From Salipaludibacillus agaradhaerens (GTDB lineage Bacteria > Bacillota > Bacilli > Bacillales > Salisediminibacteriaceae), in contig NZ_KV917378.1 of NCBI RefSeq assembly GCF_002019735.1, forward strand, positions 3,436,869-3,500,868: DNA of 64,000 nucleotides, written 5' to 3'. Below the pieces are notes generated by a model. That model did not search any database. It saw only the letters and a list, made by a program, of their open reading frames with translations, and was not told where the DNA came from. Shown here piece by piece: positions 9,458-18,637 of the stretch (position 1 is its first letter; each line of letters starts with the position of its first letter). A program made the position numbers and the translations under genes.

Positions 9458-11146
9458 ATGAAAAATATGAAAATATTAACTAAATTTCAGTTACTAATGT
9501 TCATCACGATCATTAGTCTATCAGTCATTGTCTTAGGGGTGACTTTTTTATCAGTAAAAAGTGGTATTGAGAGCTTTGCAGCAGAGAAGGCAAAATCAGA
9601 TTTGGACTTAACCTACAATTATGTTAATGAAAAATATGAAGGAGAGTGGCACGAACAAAACGGAGAGCTATATAAAGGGGATCATCGCATTAACGAAGAT
9701 TACGATTTAGCTGATGAGTTGGCAGAAATGACCGGAGGACTTATTACTATTTTCCACGATCGTCAACCTATTTCCACTAATCTCATTATTGCAGATGAAC
9801 GCGCGGTTTCTGTGGCGGCGGAAGGTGAAGTGACTGAACATGTGCTTGAAAATGGTGAAAACTACGGTGGTGAAGCAGACATTCTTGGAGTCGACATGCA
9901 AACAGCTTATCGACCTATTTTGGCAGAGGATGGGAATGTTATCGGTATGTGGTTTACGGCTACTTCCCAAGAAAGTATTAATGCCATCATGTCAGATATT
10001 TTACTTCAAGTAGGTATTATTATTGTTATTGTCGTAAGTTTAATGACAGCTTTACTGATGTTTTTTACGAAACAAATTAAAGGAAGAATTACATCTATTT
10101 TAGATAGCTTAAAATTAGCAGGTGAAGGGGACTTTCGTAGCCACCATGACGATAATCGTCGTGATGAATTAGGGGAAATTTCAACTGGATTTAATATTAT
10201 GAAAGAAAATTTATCAGAGTTATTACAGGATGTGACGACGGCTTCTGAACAATTGGCTTCTTCATCAGAAGAGCTTACGGCTACGAGTGAACAATCTGCT
10301 AAAGCAGCTGAAGAAGTAGCAAAAACGATCGATGATATTTCACGAGGTGCCTCACTTCAAGCAGCGGATACAGAAAAAGGTGCAGGAGAAGTTAATGAAT
10401 TAGGTAAACTGATTGTTCAAGATCAACATTACCTTGATAAGCTTAATCAAATTGCAGAAGAGGTAACGAGTTTAAAGGATGAGGGATTGGCACTTGTAAA
10501 CGATCTTGTAGATAAAACAACCACGAATAATGATGTGGCAGATCAAATTCATGATATTATTACGGAAACAAATAAAAACACTGAACAAATTGAAAATGCT
10601 AGCGGCATGATTCAAAATATTTCTGAACAGACAAACTTATTAGCATTGAATGCTTCAATCGAAGCAGCACGAGCGGGAGAAGCAGGTAAAGGATTTTCTG
10701 TTGTAGCGGATGAGATACGAAAACTTGCGGAACAATCCAATAGATTTTCTGAAGAAATTACATCTATTATTCATAAATTAGCAGAAAAAACGATGCATGC
10801 AGTTGATAAAATGAGCGAATCGAAAGAAGTATCACGACGACAAACGGAAAGTGTCACAGCTACAAGTGGCACTTTTGAAGGAGTGGCCACAGCCATAGAA
10901 AGTATGAAAGTAACGTTAGCGCAGTTGAATGAATCAGGAAACAGCATGGATATGAAGAAAGAGGAAATAATTTCGGTGATTGAAAATCTATCAGCCATCT
11001 CTCAGCAAAATGCAGCTAGTACACAACAAATGTCTGCAGCTGTAGAAGAGCAAACAGCATCAATGGAAGAAATTGCAGGTTCTAGCGAATCATTAGCCCA
11101 TCTAGCTGAGGATTTACAGACTAAAGCAAGTAAATTCACTTATTAA
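9458..11146 (+). CDS. Methyl-accepting chemotaxis protein
   Basis: This membrane chemoreceptor senses a ligand outside the cell and controls CheA through a cytoplasmic signalling coil. The 562-residue protein has a first membrane helix (about 10-32), a short extracellular domain of about 150 residues that looks like a single-Cache sensor ([34 protein letters not shown]), and a second helix (about 185-205). A HAMP region follows ([22 protein letters not shown]), then the methyl-accepting coiled coil with the hairpin tip [35 protein letters not shown]. The C-terminus lacks a CheR-tethering pentapeptide. The ribosome site is AGAGGAGA. It stands alone between two terminators. I found no sigma-D promoter upstream although such genes often have one. 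Confidence 0.95.
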   Translation: MKNMKILTKFQLLMFITIISLSVIVLGVTFLSVKSGIESFAAEKAKSDLDLTYNYVNEKYEGEWHEQNGELYKGDHRINEDYDLADELAEMTGGLITIFHDRQPISTNLIIADERAVSVAAEGEVTEHVLENGENYGGEADILGVDMQTAYRPILAEDGNVIGMWFTATSQESINAIMSDILLQVGIIIVIVVSLMTALLMFFTKQIKGRITSILDSLKLAGEGDFRSHHDDNRRDELGEISTGFNIMKENLSELLQDVTTASEQLASSSEELTATSEQSAKAAEEVAKTIDDISRGASLQAADTEKGAGEVNELGKLIVQDQHYLDKLNQIAEEVTSLKDEGLALVNDLVDKTTTNNDVADQIHDIITETNKNTEQIENASGMIQNISEQTNLLALNASIEAARAGEAGKGFSVVADEIRKLAEQSNRFSEEITSIIHKLAEKTMHAVDKMSESKEVSRRQTESVTATSGTFEGVATAIESMKVTLAQLNESGNSMDMKKEEIISVIENLSAISQQNAASTQQMSAAVEEQTASMEEIAGSSESLAHLAEDLQTKASKFTY

Positions 11147-11163
11147 GTAAAAGTAGTAAAGAG

Positions 11164-11209
11164 CACCTGGAGACTAATCGGTTAATACGTAATCTCCAGG
11201 TGTTTATTT
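11164..11209 (+). terminator. Terminator after the chemoreceptor gene
   Basis: Arms CACCTGGAGA (11164-11173) and TCTCCAGGTG (11193-11202) pair over 10 bp and are followed by TTTATTTAATTT. It may also serve the converging GH4 gene, which ends at 11249. Confidence 0.75.
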
Positions 11210-11248
11210 AATTTCATCGGTTACTCAGCTTGTTCAATAGAGAAGAAG

Positions 11249-12550
11249 TTAATGATAAACAGGTAGGTGTGTACCATGAGCTTCGATTAAGTCATCACAC
11301 ATAGCTGTAATATCGGCGAGAGACAGTTCTGCACTCGTATGTGGATCAAGCATAGCAGCTTGATAGATATGACGTTTGTCGAGAGTAGTAGCTGCTTTAA
11401 TCGTCAATAGTTGCGTATTTATATTTGTTCGGTTGAGAGCAGCTAATTGTTCTGGTAATTCGCCAATATAGCAAGGCATAATGCCATTGCGGTCTGCCAC
11501 ACACGGGACCTCAATACACGCTTTTGTAGGTAAATTAGAAATTATCCCACCCGTATTTAATACATTGCCACCAAATTTGAAAGGAATATTTGTCTCCATT
11601 GCTTCAATAATTCGCGAGCCATATTCGTGACTACGTTCATGACTTAATTCGGAATTATGCACAATATCCTCCCGCATTTTTTCCCAACCATTTATTTGAT
11701 TGACACAGCGTCTTGGGTATTCATCTAATGGGATGTTAAATTTCTCAATGAGTTCTGGATACTGACTTTTGATAAAATAAGGATGATATTCAGCATTATG
11801 TTCAGATGATTCGGTAATGTAGTAACCGAATTTATCCATTAGTTCGAATCGGACCATATCATCATGCTTTTCCAACTGTTTTTCTTGAGCACGTTTTTTA
11901 ATTTCTGGGTACAAGTCCATTCCGTCTTTTTTCACTTCTAGTAGCCATGCCATGTGATTGATACCAGCAATTTTTTCTTCAATCCTTTCATGATCCATCT
12001 CTAACCTTTCGAATAACTCCTTGGTACAGACCTGAACACTGTGGCAAAGACCGACGGTTTTGATAGATGTGTATTTGAGCATAAAGCCAGTCAAAGTGGC
12101 CATCGGATTTGTATAATTTAAAAACCAAGCGTCGGGGCAGACCTCTTCCATGTCGTTTGCGATAGCCTTCATGACTGGAATCGTTCGCAGTGTTCTAAAT
12201 ATACCACCGATACCCACAGTATCCCCAATGGTTTGGCGTAGGCCATATTTTTTAGGAATCTCAAAATCAATAACAGTACTCGGTTTATAACCACCAACTT
12301 GAATAGCATTAATGACATAGTTGGCACCTGATAAAGCGTCTTTTCTGTTTAAATATGAAACAATTCGAATCGTTTTGTTATATTTGTTCGCTAAATGTTT
12401 TAGCATTTGTTCAGATTCTTTTAAACGTTTTTCATCGATATCATGTAAAGCAAATTCTGACCCGTTTAGTGCCTCAACGAACATGCAGTCTCCAAGGACA
12501 TTTTTGGCAAAAATAGTACTCCCTGCCCCGATAAATGTTATTTTTGGCAT
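11249..12550 (-). CDS. melA: Alpha-galactosidase, glycoside hydrolase family 4
   Basis: This cytoplasmic enzyme of 433 residues releases galactose from melibiose and raffinose-type sugars by the GH4 redox mechanism with NAD and a divalent metal. The N-terminus is the Rossmann NAD-binding motif ITFIGAGSTIFAKN. NYTNPMATLT and the metal-site Cys-His pair of GLCHSVQ, with the later INHMAW, are the MelA/AglA signatures. It is unrelated to the two GH36 alpha-galactosidases in this window. It is transcribed away from an AraC-type regulator gene across a 132-base divergent region holding a cre-like site, so both genes are probably controlled there. The ribosome site, read on the minus strand, is AAAGGAG. 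Confidence 0.93.
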   Translation of the reverse strand: MPKITFIGAGSTIFAKNVLGDCMFVEALNGSEFALHDIDEKRLKESEQMLKHLANKYNKTIRIVSYLNRKDALSGANYVINAIQVGGYKPSTVIDFEIPKKYGLRQTIGDTVGIGGIFRTLRTIPVMKAIANDMEEVCPDAWFLNYTNPMATLTGFMLKYTSIKTVGLCHSVQVCTKELFERLEMDHERIEEKIAGINHMAWLLEVKKDGMDLYPEIKKRAQEKQLEKHDDMVRFELMDKFGYYITESSEHNAEYHPYFIKSQYPELIEKFNIPLDEYPRRCVNQINGWEKMREDIVHNSELSHERSHEYGSRIIEAMETNIPFKFGGNVLNTGGIISNLPTKACIEVPCVADRNGIMPCYIGELPEQLAALNRTNINTQLLTIKAATTLDKRHIYQAAMLDPHTSAELSLADITAMCDDLIEAHGTHLPVYH

Positions 12551-12639
12551 TGTAAAACACTCCTTTTGGTATATTATTGTTTCTTAAATCGTATAGAGAA
12601 AAAAATTAAATAATGTGATACATTAAGGTTAGTATGGAA

Positions 12640-12653
12640 TATTAGCGCTTACA
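12640..12653. promoter_or_regulatory. cre-like CcpA site in the melA-araC divergent region
   Basis: Read on the minus strand this is TGTAAGCGCTAATA, which fits the Bacillus cre consensus TGNAANCGNWNNCA with one mismatch. It is 43 bases from the regulator start and 90 from the GH4 start. Catabolite repression by CcpA is inferred. Confidence 0.6.
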
Positions 12654-12682
12654 ATGGTAAAAAGTTGTTAAGGGAGGGTAAC

Positions 12683-13576
12683 ATGTTGTCACTGGATAAT
12701 TGGCGCGATATAAAAAAAGAAACTATTGCCTTTAGGCAAAGCGGCCGTTTTGAAACAGTCGTTGATCTTGATGTTATAGGGTTGGAAAAAAGAGTATCGA
12801 CGGAATACAGGTGGCATGGCCTTGAAAGAAAAAGAGGAAATTCATTTGTTTTTCAATATACTCTTTCTGGAGAAGGGGCTATCGATATTCACGGATCAAC
12901 CTTCAAGCTCACTCCAAGGAAGGCTTTTATGGTTGAAATACCAGGAAAACATTGTTACTATCTTCCGGACCATAGTCATAATTGGGAATTTATTTTCATT
13001 ACTTTAAATGGGGTGGCGGCAAAAGCTTGCTGGGACCGCCTTTCACAAAGGCATGGTCCTATTTTAGATATTCCTTTAGAGTCACGTGTCATAAAAAAAG
13101 TATTTGATATTTATACTCAAGCAACTGAGAAAGCTTTTGAAGATGCTTACATGTCTTCAGCCGAAGCTTACGCATTTTTAATGGAATGCTATCGATTGCT
13201 ACAGCCAGTTAAAGCAACATCACCTTTTCCAGAGAGCATGAATGATGCGTTAAATTTTATTCACCAACATTATCACGAGGACATAACGATCGAGGATATT
13301 GCCGATGCTGCCTATGTATCAAAGTATTATTTAATCAAAATATTCCAGAAGACACTAAACACCACTCCGGGCCAATATGTCACAAACATACGGATTGAAA
13401 AAGCGATAGAGCTCCTGGTGAATACGGACTTTACAATTAGAATGATTTCAGAAAAAATAGGCTTTTCTAATGACAATTATTTCAATAAAGTATTTAAAAA
13501 AGTAGTTGGGATTCCTCCTGGGGAGTTTCGTAAAAATAAACACCCTGTACCGTTTGAACGGATTGTAATTCATTAG
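12683..13576 (+). CDS. AraC-family transcriptional regulator
   Basis: This 297-residue regulator has an N-terminal cupin-type sugar-sensing half (about 1-170, with FQYTLSGEGAIDIHG and PGKHCYYLPDHSHNWEFIFITLNG) and a C-terminal double helix-turn-helix (about 195-290). The first helix-turn-helix is YHEDITIEDIADAAYVSKYYL and the second ends IGFSNDNYFNKVFKK. This is the MelR/RafR/MsmR layout, usually an activator of alpha-galactoside genes. ATG 12683 is chosen because AAGGGAGG lies 5 bases upstream. It is divergent from the GH4 gene and 135 bases before a LacI-type regulator. The inducer, probably melibiose or raffinose, is inferred from context. Confidence 0.88.
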   Translation: MLSLDNWRDIKKETIAFRQSGRFETVVDLDVIGLEKRVSTEYRWHGLERKRGNSFVFQYTLSGEGAIDIHGSTFKLTPRKAFMVEIPGKHCYYLPDHSHNWEFIFITLNGVAAKACWDRLSQRHGPILDIPLESRVIKKVFDIYTQATEKAFEDAYMSSAEAYAFLMECYRLLQPVKATSPFPESMNDALNFIHQHYHEDITIEDIADAAYVSKYYLIKIFQKTLNTTPGQYVTNIRIEKAIELLVNTDFTIRMISEKIGFSNDNYFNKVFKKVVGIPPGEFRKNKHPVPFERIVIH

Positions 13577-13631
13577 TACACCGATTGTGGAGATATGAAA
13601 CAATCCAAACACACATAGTATGTCTAAAAAC

Positions 13632-13660
13632 TTGTAAACAATTTATTACAATGATACACT
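13632..13660 (+). promoter_or_regulatory. Sigma-A promoter of the LacI regulator gene
   Basis: TTGTAA (13632-13637), 17-base spacer, TACACT (13655-13660). It lies 51 bases before the GTG start at 13712. Confidence 0.6.
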
Positions 13661-13661
13661 A

Positions 13662-13677
13662 TTAATAAATTTACTAA
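13662..13677. promoter_or_regulatory. Putative LacI-type operator, autoregulatory
   Basis: The near-palindrome TTAATAAATTTACTAA starts 1 base after the -10 box, where a bound repressor would block initiation. Its TTTACTAA arm recurs upstream of both sugar operons (near 15285 and 23541). Confidence 0.45.
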
Positions 13678-13711
13678 AATTTTACCTTGTTGTACTATGG
13701 GAGGTCACGAT

Positions 13712-14752
13712 GTGGTTACGATAAAAGATATTGCGAAACATGCGGATGTTTCGATAGCTACAGTATCCAGAGTCCTTAATAATGATAAGAACCTTTCCGT
13801 AGCCCAAGAAACCCGGGAACGGATTATGAGTATAGCTAGTGAATTAAATTATACCCCTGTCAGACAGAGGCAACAAACGAAGAATAAAAAACCGCCAGTT
13901 AATGAAGTGGAGATTGGGATTGTGATGTGGTGTTCGGAAGAGTATGAATGGGAAGACACATACTTTTTATCGATTCGCAGAGGAATAGAGAATGAATGTA
14001 ACAAAAGGGGTATTTCAGTTAACAAGATTGTACATTTAGGCAATGCTAGCAATATGCAAATTGGCAATATTGATGGGTTGATTGTAGTCGGAGAAACAGA
14101 TGAAGCTACAGAAGTAAAAATGAGAGAAAAAATTAATAAAAATATGGTGTTTGTAAATGACTCGCCCGATTCTGAAACCTTTGACTCGGTTGTATTAGAT
14201 TATGAACAAGCCACACAAAAAGCGTTGGCTCATTTATTAGCACTAGGTCATACTGAAATTGGCTTTATCGGCGGAAACGGGATTAATCATACTACTGATA
14301 AAAAACAGAAGGAAGACCCGAGAAAGATATATTATCAAAAGATTTTAAAAGAAAAAAACTTGTTTAATCCAGATTATATTTATGAAGTTTGCGATTATTT
14401 TATGAGCAATGGGTATGAAGCGATGAAACAGGCGTTGAAGCATGAAAAACTACCTACCGCTTTTTTTATCGCAAGCGATGCCATGGCAATAGGAGCTATT
14501 AGAGCATTACATGAAGTAGACATTCAAGTACCAGGAGATATTAGTTTAGTTAGTTTTAACGACATCGATATGGCAGGCTTTGTTCAACCTTCTTTAACAA
14601 CTATCAAAATATATACGGAGGAAATGGGGAAAATGGCTGTAAAACTCCTGCTAGATCGATTAGCTGGGCGCGAGGTACCAATGAAAGTAGTTGTTCCATC
14701 AAATCTAATTATAAGGGAAAGTTCTGCGGAAAAAAGTGAGAAGAAACGTTAA
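13712..14752 (+). CDS. LacI/GalR-family transcriptional regulator
   Basis: This 346-residue repressor-type protein has an N-terminal helix-turn-helix and hinge (VTIKDIAKHADVSIATVSRVLNND, residues 1-24), then a periplasmic-binding-protein-like sensor domain (about 65-340). The sensor includes IGFIGGNG, AFFIASDAMAIGAIRALHE and the C-terminal DIDMAGFVQPSLTTIKI typical of the family. Start is GTG 13712, 7 bases after GGGAGG; the in-frame ATG at 13697 overlaps that ribosome site. The linker region 50-63 is unusually Lys/Gln-rich. It precedes the msm-like operon by 657 bases and probably controls it and itself. A paralogue of similar size lies at 28619. The inducer is not identifiable from sequence. 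Confidence 0.93.
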   Translation: MVTIKDIAKHADVSIATVSRVLNNDKNLSVAQETRERIMSIASELNYTPVRQRQQTKNKKPPVNEVEIGIVMWCSEEYEWEDTYFLSIRRGIENECNKRGISVNKIVHLGNASNMQIGNIDGLIVVGETDEATEVKMREKINKNMVFVNDSPDSETFDSVVLDYEQATQKALAHLLALGHTEIGFIGGNGINHTTDKKQKEDPRKIYYQKILKEKNLFNPDYIYEVCDYFMSNGYEAMKQALKHEKLPTAFFIASDAMAIGAIRALHEVDIQVPGDISLVSFNDIDMAGFVQPSLTTIKIYTEEMGKMAVKLLLDRLAGREVPMKVVVPSNLIIRESSAEKSEKKR

Positions 14753-14868
14753 CTACTCAACACCCCCATGTTGGAAATACCGTGTAAAGCTTAACTGTAT
14801 ATTTTAAGTTTCTAAAAAATGCGCATAAAACACAACATTCTTAATTCTTTTGAGGTGAAACGTGAACT

Positions 14869-14910
14869 AAGCACCATAAGAGAGGAAAGAAGCGTGTATG
14901 TGCTTTTTTT
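14869..14910 (+). terminator. Possible terminator after the LacI gene
   Basis: AAGCAC / GTGCTT (14869-14874 / 14900-14905) enclose a long 25-base loop and run into T7. The short stem makes it a modest candidate. Confidence 0.4.
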
Positions 14911-15284
14911 ATTCATGTTAATTTTAGAGAAAGAAATTAATGAAATGTTATGTGTGAGGGAAATCTCTTAATGAAGTAGCGAAACTAATCTTATCTATAC
15001 TAAATGTGTTAAGGGATAAGCCAACCAACTTCGTGTCTCAGGTGATGGGCTCTTGTAATCAGCTGATGTTGAGGCGCCACCTAATTTCTCGATCTTTCAG
15101 CTTTCTAAAATGTGAGATCGATGTGAGAAAGGATAATGTGGTTCCTTTAACAAACACGAACGGTTAATTGTCCCCTATTCGTGTTTATGTTAATTCAACA
15201 AAGATAGAATGGTAAGTAACGGATTAGTATAACAGTAAAAAAATAAAAATACCCCTTGCTTTTTTATTAAAACAGAACTATAAT
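14911..15284. other. Intergenic region with a 9-bp hairpin of unknown role
   Basis: There is no convincing gene here. The one clear structure is AAACACGAA / TTCGTGTTT (15152-15160 / 15178-15186), a perfect 9-bp inverted repeat with a 17-base loop. A more GC-rich patch around 15020-15090 differs in composition from its surroundings, but I cannot assign it. I looked for T-box and riboswitch signatures and found none. Confidence 0.35.
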
Positions 15285-15319
15285 TTTACTTAAATAAAAG
15301 ATTTTTTTAGTTAAATAAG
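15285..15319. promoter_or_regulatory. Candidate regulator-binding repeats upstream of the msm-like operon
   Basis: TTTACTTAAATAAA (15285-15298) and TTTAGTTAAATAAG (15306-15319) are two related near-palindromic 14-mers 21 bases apart, upstream of the promoter at 15333. Their TTTACT/TTTAGT arms resemble the motifs at 13662 and 23532. Confidence 0.4.
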
Positions 15320-15332
15320 ATCTTTTGTTTAC

Positions 15333-15360
15333 TTGATTTACCGTAATTGTTAGCTATAAC
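15333..15360 (+). promoter_or_regulatory. Sigma-A promoter of the msm-like raffinose operon
   Basis: TTGATT (15333-15338), 16-base spacer, TATAAC (15355-15360). The inverted repeat TGTTA-GCTA-TAACA (15348-15361) covers the -10 box and is a possible operator. The first gene starts 50 bases downstream. Confidence 0.6.
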
Positions 15361-15409
15361 ATTACGCGGATAGTCTCATTATTAAACTAAATATCTAGGG
15401 GGAATAAAA

Positions 15410-16696
15410 ATGAAAACGTTTTCCAAAGTGCTGGCTGTTCCTTTAACGATGGTTTTGTTGACTGCTTGTGGTAATGGAGATAATGCTAATGGAGACTCTG
15501 AGAATGTCACGTTATCCCTTTACTTAACACTTACAGAAGAGACGGCAGTGAATGCTGTTGAAGAAGTTATTGACGAATTTGAAGACGAATACCCTCATAT
15601 TTCTATTGATGCTAATTTCCCAGCAGACGCGTATGAAGATTCTATTCGCGTTCGAATGGCTTCTAATGACTTACCTGATTTATTTGATACACACGGTTGG
15701 GCTAAAAATCGCTATGGTGATTATGTAGCTGATTTAAGTGATATGGAATGGGTGGAAAACTTTGACGAGTCAATGGAACCTCTATTAAAAGATGAAGACG
15801 GGAAAGTATACGCCTTTCCGTTAAATCAAGCAAACGACGGTATTATGTATAACGCAACAATGTTGGAGGAATTAGGTATTGACTTACCTGAAACAGTTGA
15901 CGAGTGGATAGAGGCGATGGAGACGATTCGTGATGAAACAGATAATGACGTTTCACCATTGTGGATTCCTGGAAATGATCCGTATGCGATCGGACAAATT
16001 TTGGATCAATTCTCAACGCCTTTATTAGTCACAGATGAGGATAATAATTATGAAGAAGAATTGCTAGACGGCACATTTGATTGGTCAAATTACACATTAC
16101 TTCCTGAAACAATGATGGAGATTAAAGAAAAAGATTTAATGAATGTAGACGCATTAACGGCAAGTCCTTCTCAAAGAGCACAATTGATGGCGCAAAACTT
16201 AATTGGTTTTACATTTGCAGACGGAGCCTTTGGAAGAGATGTCTATGAACTAAATCCAGACATCCAGGTAGGAACGATGCCGATGCCTGCGTTTTATGAA
16301 GGAGACGAGCCTAGCTGGATCGGGGGAGAGCGTCATACGATGGCGGCCTCTAATAACTCAGAAAATCTTGAAGAAGCCAAACTATTTATTGAATTTATGG
16401 CTCGCCCTGATAATGCAAGAAAAGTGGCAGAAGGGACGACACTTCCAGCAGGTATCAATGGAGTAGATGCAGATAATTACTACGCTGAATACTACGAAAA
16501 ATGGTCTCACATTGATATCCAGCCTTACTTTGATAGAGTTTATCTTCCTGGCGGCATGTGGGATGTTTACGCAACAACTGGGTCAGACCTTATAGCTGAA
16601 TCAATTACACCAGAACAAGTGTCCGAAATAATGGAGGCTGAATATCATCGTCTAAGAAGAGAAAATAATGAGGATGATGAAGAGGAAGCTAATTAA
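15410..16696 (+). CDS. Sugar ABC transporter substrate-binding lipoprotein (MsmE-like)
   Basis: This is a family 1 extracellular solute-binding protein of 428 residues that would deliver oligosaccharides to the permeases encoded next. The signal peptide ends in lipobox LTAC with Cys20 lipidated, followed by an Asn/Gly linker. The mature part has the family pattern: VEEVIDEFEDEYPHISI near the start, YAFPLNQANDGIMYN, and a C-terminal EEAKLFIEFMARPDNARK. The C-terminal tail is strongly acidic (NNEDDEEEAN). The ribosome site is CTAGGGGG. As first gene of the operon with GH36 and sucrose phosphorylase, its likely ligands are raffinose, stachyose or melibiose; this is inferred from the neighbours. 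Confidence 0.9.
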   Translation: MKTFSKVLAVPLTMVLLTACGNGDNANGDSENVTLSLYLTLTEETAVNAVEEVIDEFEDEYPHISIDANFPADAYEDSIRVRMASNDLPDLFDTHGWAKNRYGDYVADLSDMEWVENFDESMEPLLKDEDGKVYAFPLNQANDGIMYNATMLEELGIDLPETVDEWIEAMETIRDETDNDVSPLWIPGNDPYAIGQILDQFSTPLLVTDEDNNYEEELLDGTFDWSNYTLLPETMMEIKEKDLMNVDALTASPSQRAQLMAQNLIGFTFADGAFGRDVYELNPDIQVGTMPMPAFYEGDEPSWIGGERHTMAASNNSENLEEAKLFIEFMARPDNARKVAEGTTLPAGINGVDADNYYAEYYEKWSHIDIQPYFDRVYLPGGMWDVYATTGSDLIAESITPEQVSEIMEAEYHRLRRENNEDDEEEAN

Positions 16697-16709
16697 CTCG
16701 TAATGAGGG

Positions 16710-16730
16710 GGGAGAATAATCTTTTCTCCC
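16710..16730 (+). other. Hairpin after the binding-protein gene
   Basis: GGGAGAA / TTCTCCC (16710-16716 / 16724-16730) with a 7-base loop, then TTTCCTACTTT. It lies between a binding-protein gene and its permeases, where a partial terminator would give more binding protein than channel. Confidence 0.55.
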
Positions 16731-16843
16731 TTTCCTACTTTAATTCTGTATTTAATACGTGGTGAGCAAAAAAAGGAGAATAGAATCGAGCGAAGATGAA
16801 TGAGGCTATATGCTAAAGAAAGCCTTATTAAGGAGTTGGAATT

Positions 16844-17767
16844 ATGAGTGAGCTCATAAACAAACAAAATTCTACAATGTCTAAGAAAAGAAGAAAAATT
16901 TCCAAGGATGAATCCTCTCTCTGGTGGATGTATATACCAGCATTTACTGCTGTTTCCCTTTTTATCATATATCCATTCCTTAATGGCATACAAATATCAT
17001 TTACAGATTGGGACGGATTCTCTCAGGACTCAAATTGGATTGGTTTAGATCAATACAAGAGATTATTTTCGGACCCGCTGACGTGGTTAGTTGTAAGAAA
17101 TACACTTCTATATGGTGTAGGAAGTACCTTCTTGCAATTAACAATAGGGCTTTTATATGCGTTACTTTTGAACCGAAGTATTAAGTTTAAAGCGTTAACA
17201 CGAACGATTATATATTTACCTGTTATTATAAGCCCATTAATTATGGGATACATTTGGGTATTCTTTTTTGCTTATCAAGGTGGAGCATTAAATGATGTCA
17301 TCATGTGGCTTGGTTTTGATCCTGTTAATGCGTTAGGTAATCCAAGTGTAAATCCGTGGATCATCGTATTAGTGAATACGTATCAATTTGTAGGGATTTC
17401 CATGATTATTTATTTAGCAGGGTTACAGGGAATCTCTAAGGATTATTATGAAGCAGCAGATATTGATGGGGCATCAGCATTTCAGCAATTCAAGAAAATT
17501 ACGCTTCCTTTATTAATGCCTTCAATTACAATTAACGTCGTTTTAAATTTAATCGGCGGATTAAAGTTATTTGATGTTATCGTTTCTCTTACTGGGGGAG
17601 GACCAGGTAATGCATCCCAGTCTATGTCTACCTTTATGTATACGCTGTACTTTAGAAGAGAAGATGCAGGATATGCGGCGACACAAGGGGTTTTAATGAC
17701 ATTTATGATTTTAGCCATTAGTTTGATTGCGCTTATATACTTTAAGAGAAAAGAGGTTGAGGCATAG
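16844..17767 (+). CDS. Sugar ABC transporter permease, MsmF/MalF type
   Basis: This is one of two channel subunits of the alpha-galactoside importer. The 307-residue protein has a cytoplasmic N-terminal tail of about 30 residues, then about six membrane helices. The EAA loop for ATPase contact is [25 protein letters not shown], followed by the conserved [21 protein letters not shown]. The ribosome site AAGGAG precedes ATG 16844. The stop codon overlaps the GTG of the next permease by one base, so the two are translationally coupled. It lies 147 bases after the binding-protein gene. No ATPase gene is in the operon; a shared MsmK/MsmX-type ATPase elsewhere is expected from knowledge of this class. 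Confidence 0.92.
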   Translation: MSELINKQNSTMSKKRRKISKDESSLWWMYIPAFTAVSLFIIYPFLNGIQISFTDWDGFSQDSNWIGLDQYKRLFSDPLTWLVVRNTLLYGVGSTFLQLTIGLLYALLLNRSIKFKALTRTIIYLPVIISPLIMGYIWVFFFAYQGGALNDVIMWLGFDPVNALGNPSVNPWIIVLVNTYQFVGISMIIYLAGLQGISKDYYEAADIDGASAFQQFKKITLPLLMPSITINVVLNLIGGLKLFDVIVSLTGGGPGNASQSMSTFMYTLYFRREDAGYAATQGVLMTFMILAISLIALIYFKRKEVEA

Positions 17768-18588
17768 TGAAAACTACCACTAAATGGTTGTTATCCATTC
17801 TAGCTTTAATCATATCACTTATCCATTTCATACCATTTTATATATTAATGACGACGGCATTTAAAGATCGAACAGATTTTAGCTCACGATGGTTATTTCC
17901 AGATTATGTGTCATTCGCGAATTTTTTTGATGCGTGGGAGCGGGCAAACTTAACGAATGCTTTTATGAATTCAATCATTATAACTGTCGGTGCAGCTGTA
18001 TTATTGATCTTCTTTGGTTCGATGGCTGCTTATCCATTAGCAAGAGTAAAGTCTAAAGTGAACCAATTTATATTTGGTCTCTTCGTTGCCATCATGGTAA
18101 TTCCACCGTTAGCAGCATTAGTACCTCTCTACAACTTGGTTGTTCAAATGGGATTGATTAATACTCATGCCATCGCTATATTAAATAACTTTGCTAGCTT
18201 TTTACCATTAACCATTTTTCTATATGCTGGGTTTATAAAATCTACGATACCTAAAGAGTTAGAAGAAGCAGCGAGAATAGATGGGGCGGGAACAGTAACA
18301 CTATTTTTCCGAATTGTCTTTCCGTTATTAAAGCCGATTACTGCGACGATACTCATTATTTCATCTGTCTATATATGGAACGATTATCAATTCGCTATAT
18401 TTTTCCTTCAAGATAGTAGCGTGCATACACTGACTGTCACGTTATCAAACTTCTTTGGAGAAAATCAAAATAACCTTAATTTAGTTGCAGCGGCAGCTTT
18501 AATGGCTTCTTTACCAATGATTATAGTGTTCTTATTTCTGCAGAAGCACTTCGTTTCAGGGTTATCTTCAGGAGCTGTAAAGGGATAA
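17767..18588 (+). CDS. Sugar ABC transporter permease, MsmG/MalG type
   Basis: This is the second channel subunit of the alpha-galactoside importer, 273 residues with about six membrane helices. The EAA loop is ELEEAARIDGAGTVTLFFRIVFPLLKP and the C-terminus is the class-typical FLQKHFVSGLSSGAVKG. Translation starts at GTG 17767, whose first base is the last base of the upstream TAG stop (the junction reads TAGTG), a sign of coupled translation. It is followed after 49 bases by the GH36 alpha-galactosidase gene, linking uptake directly to hydrolysis. Confidence 0.92.
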   Translation: MKTTTKWLLSILALIISLIHFIPFYILMTTAFKDRTDFSSRWLFPDYVSFANFFDAWERANLTNAFMNSIIITVGAAVLLIFFGSMAAYPLARVKSKVNQFIFGLFVAIMVIPPLAALVPLYNLVVQMGLINTHAIAILNNFASFLPLTIFLYAGFIKSTIPKELEEAARIDGAGTVTLFFRIVFPLLKPITATILIISSVYIWNDYQFAIFFLQDSSVHTLTVTLSNFFGENQNNLNLVAAAALMASLPMIIVFLFLQKHFVSGLSSGAVKG

Positions 18589-18637
18589 TGATAGGACAAC
18601 TTCGATACGTTTAATTAGGGATTTGGGAGGACATGCC

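Noticed and set aside
14911-15284. T-box or sugar riboswitch upstream of the msm-like operon
   Set aside because: No T-box sequence, specifier structure or known riboswitch core could be recognised; only a simple 9-bp hairpin is present.
16652-16993. Minus-strand 113-codon frame near the first MsmF-type permease
   Set aside because: It covers the binding-protein end, the intercistronic hairpin and the permease start, all explained on the + strand; it has no recognisable domain.
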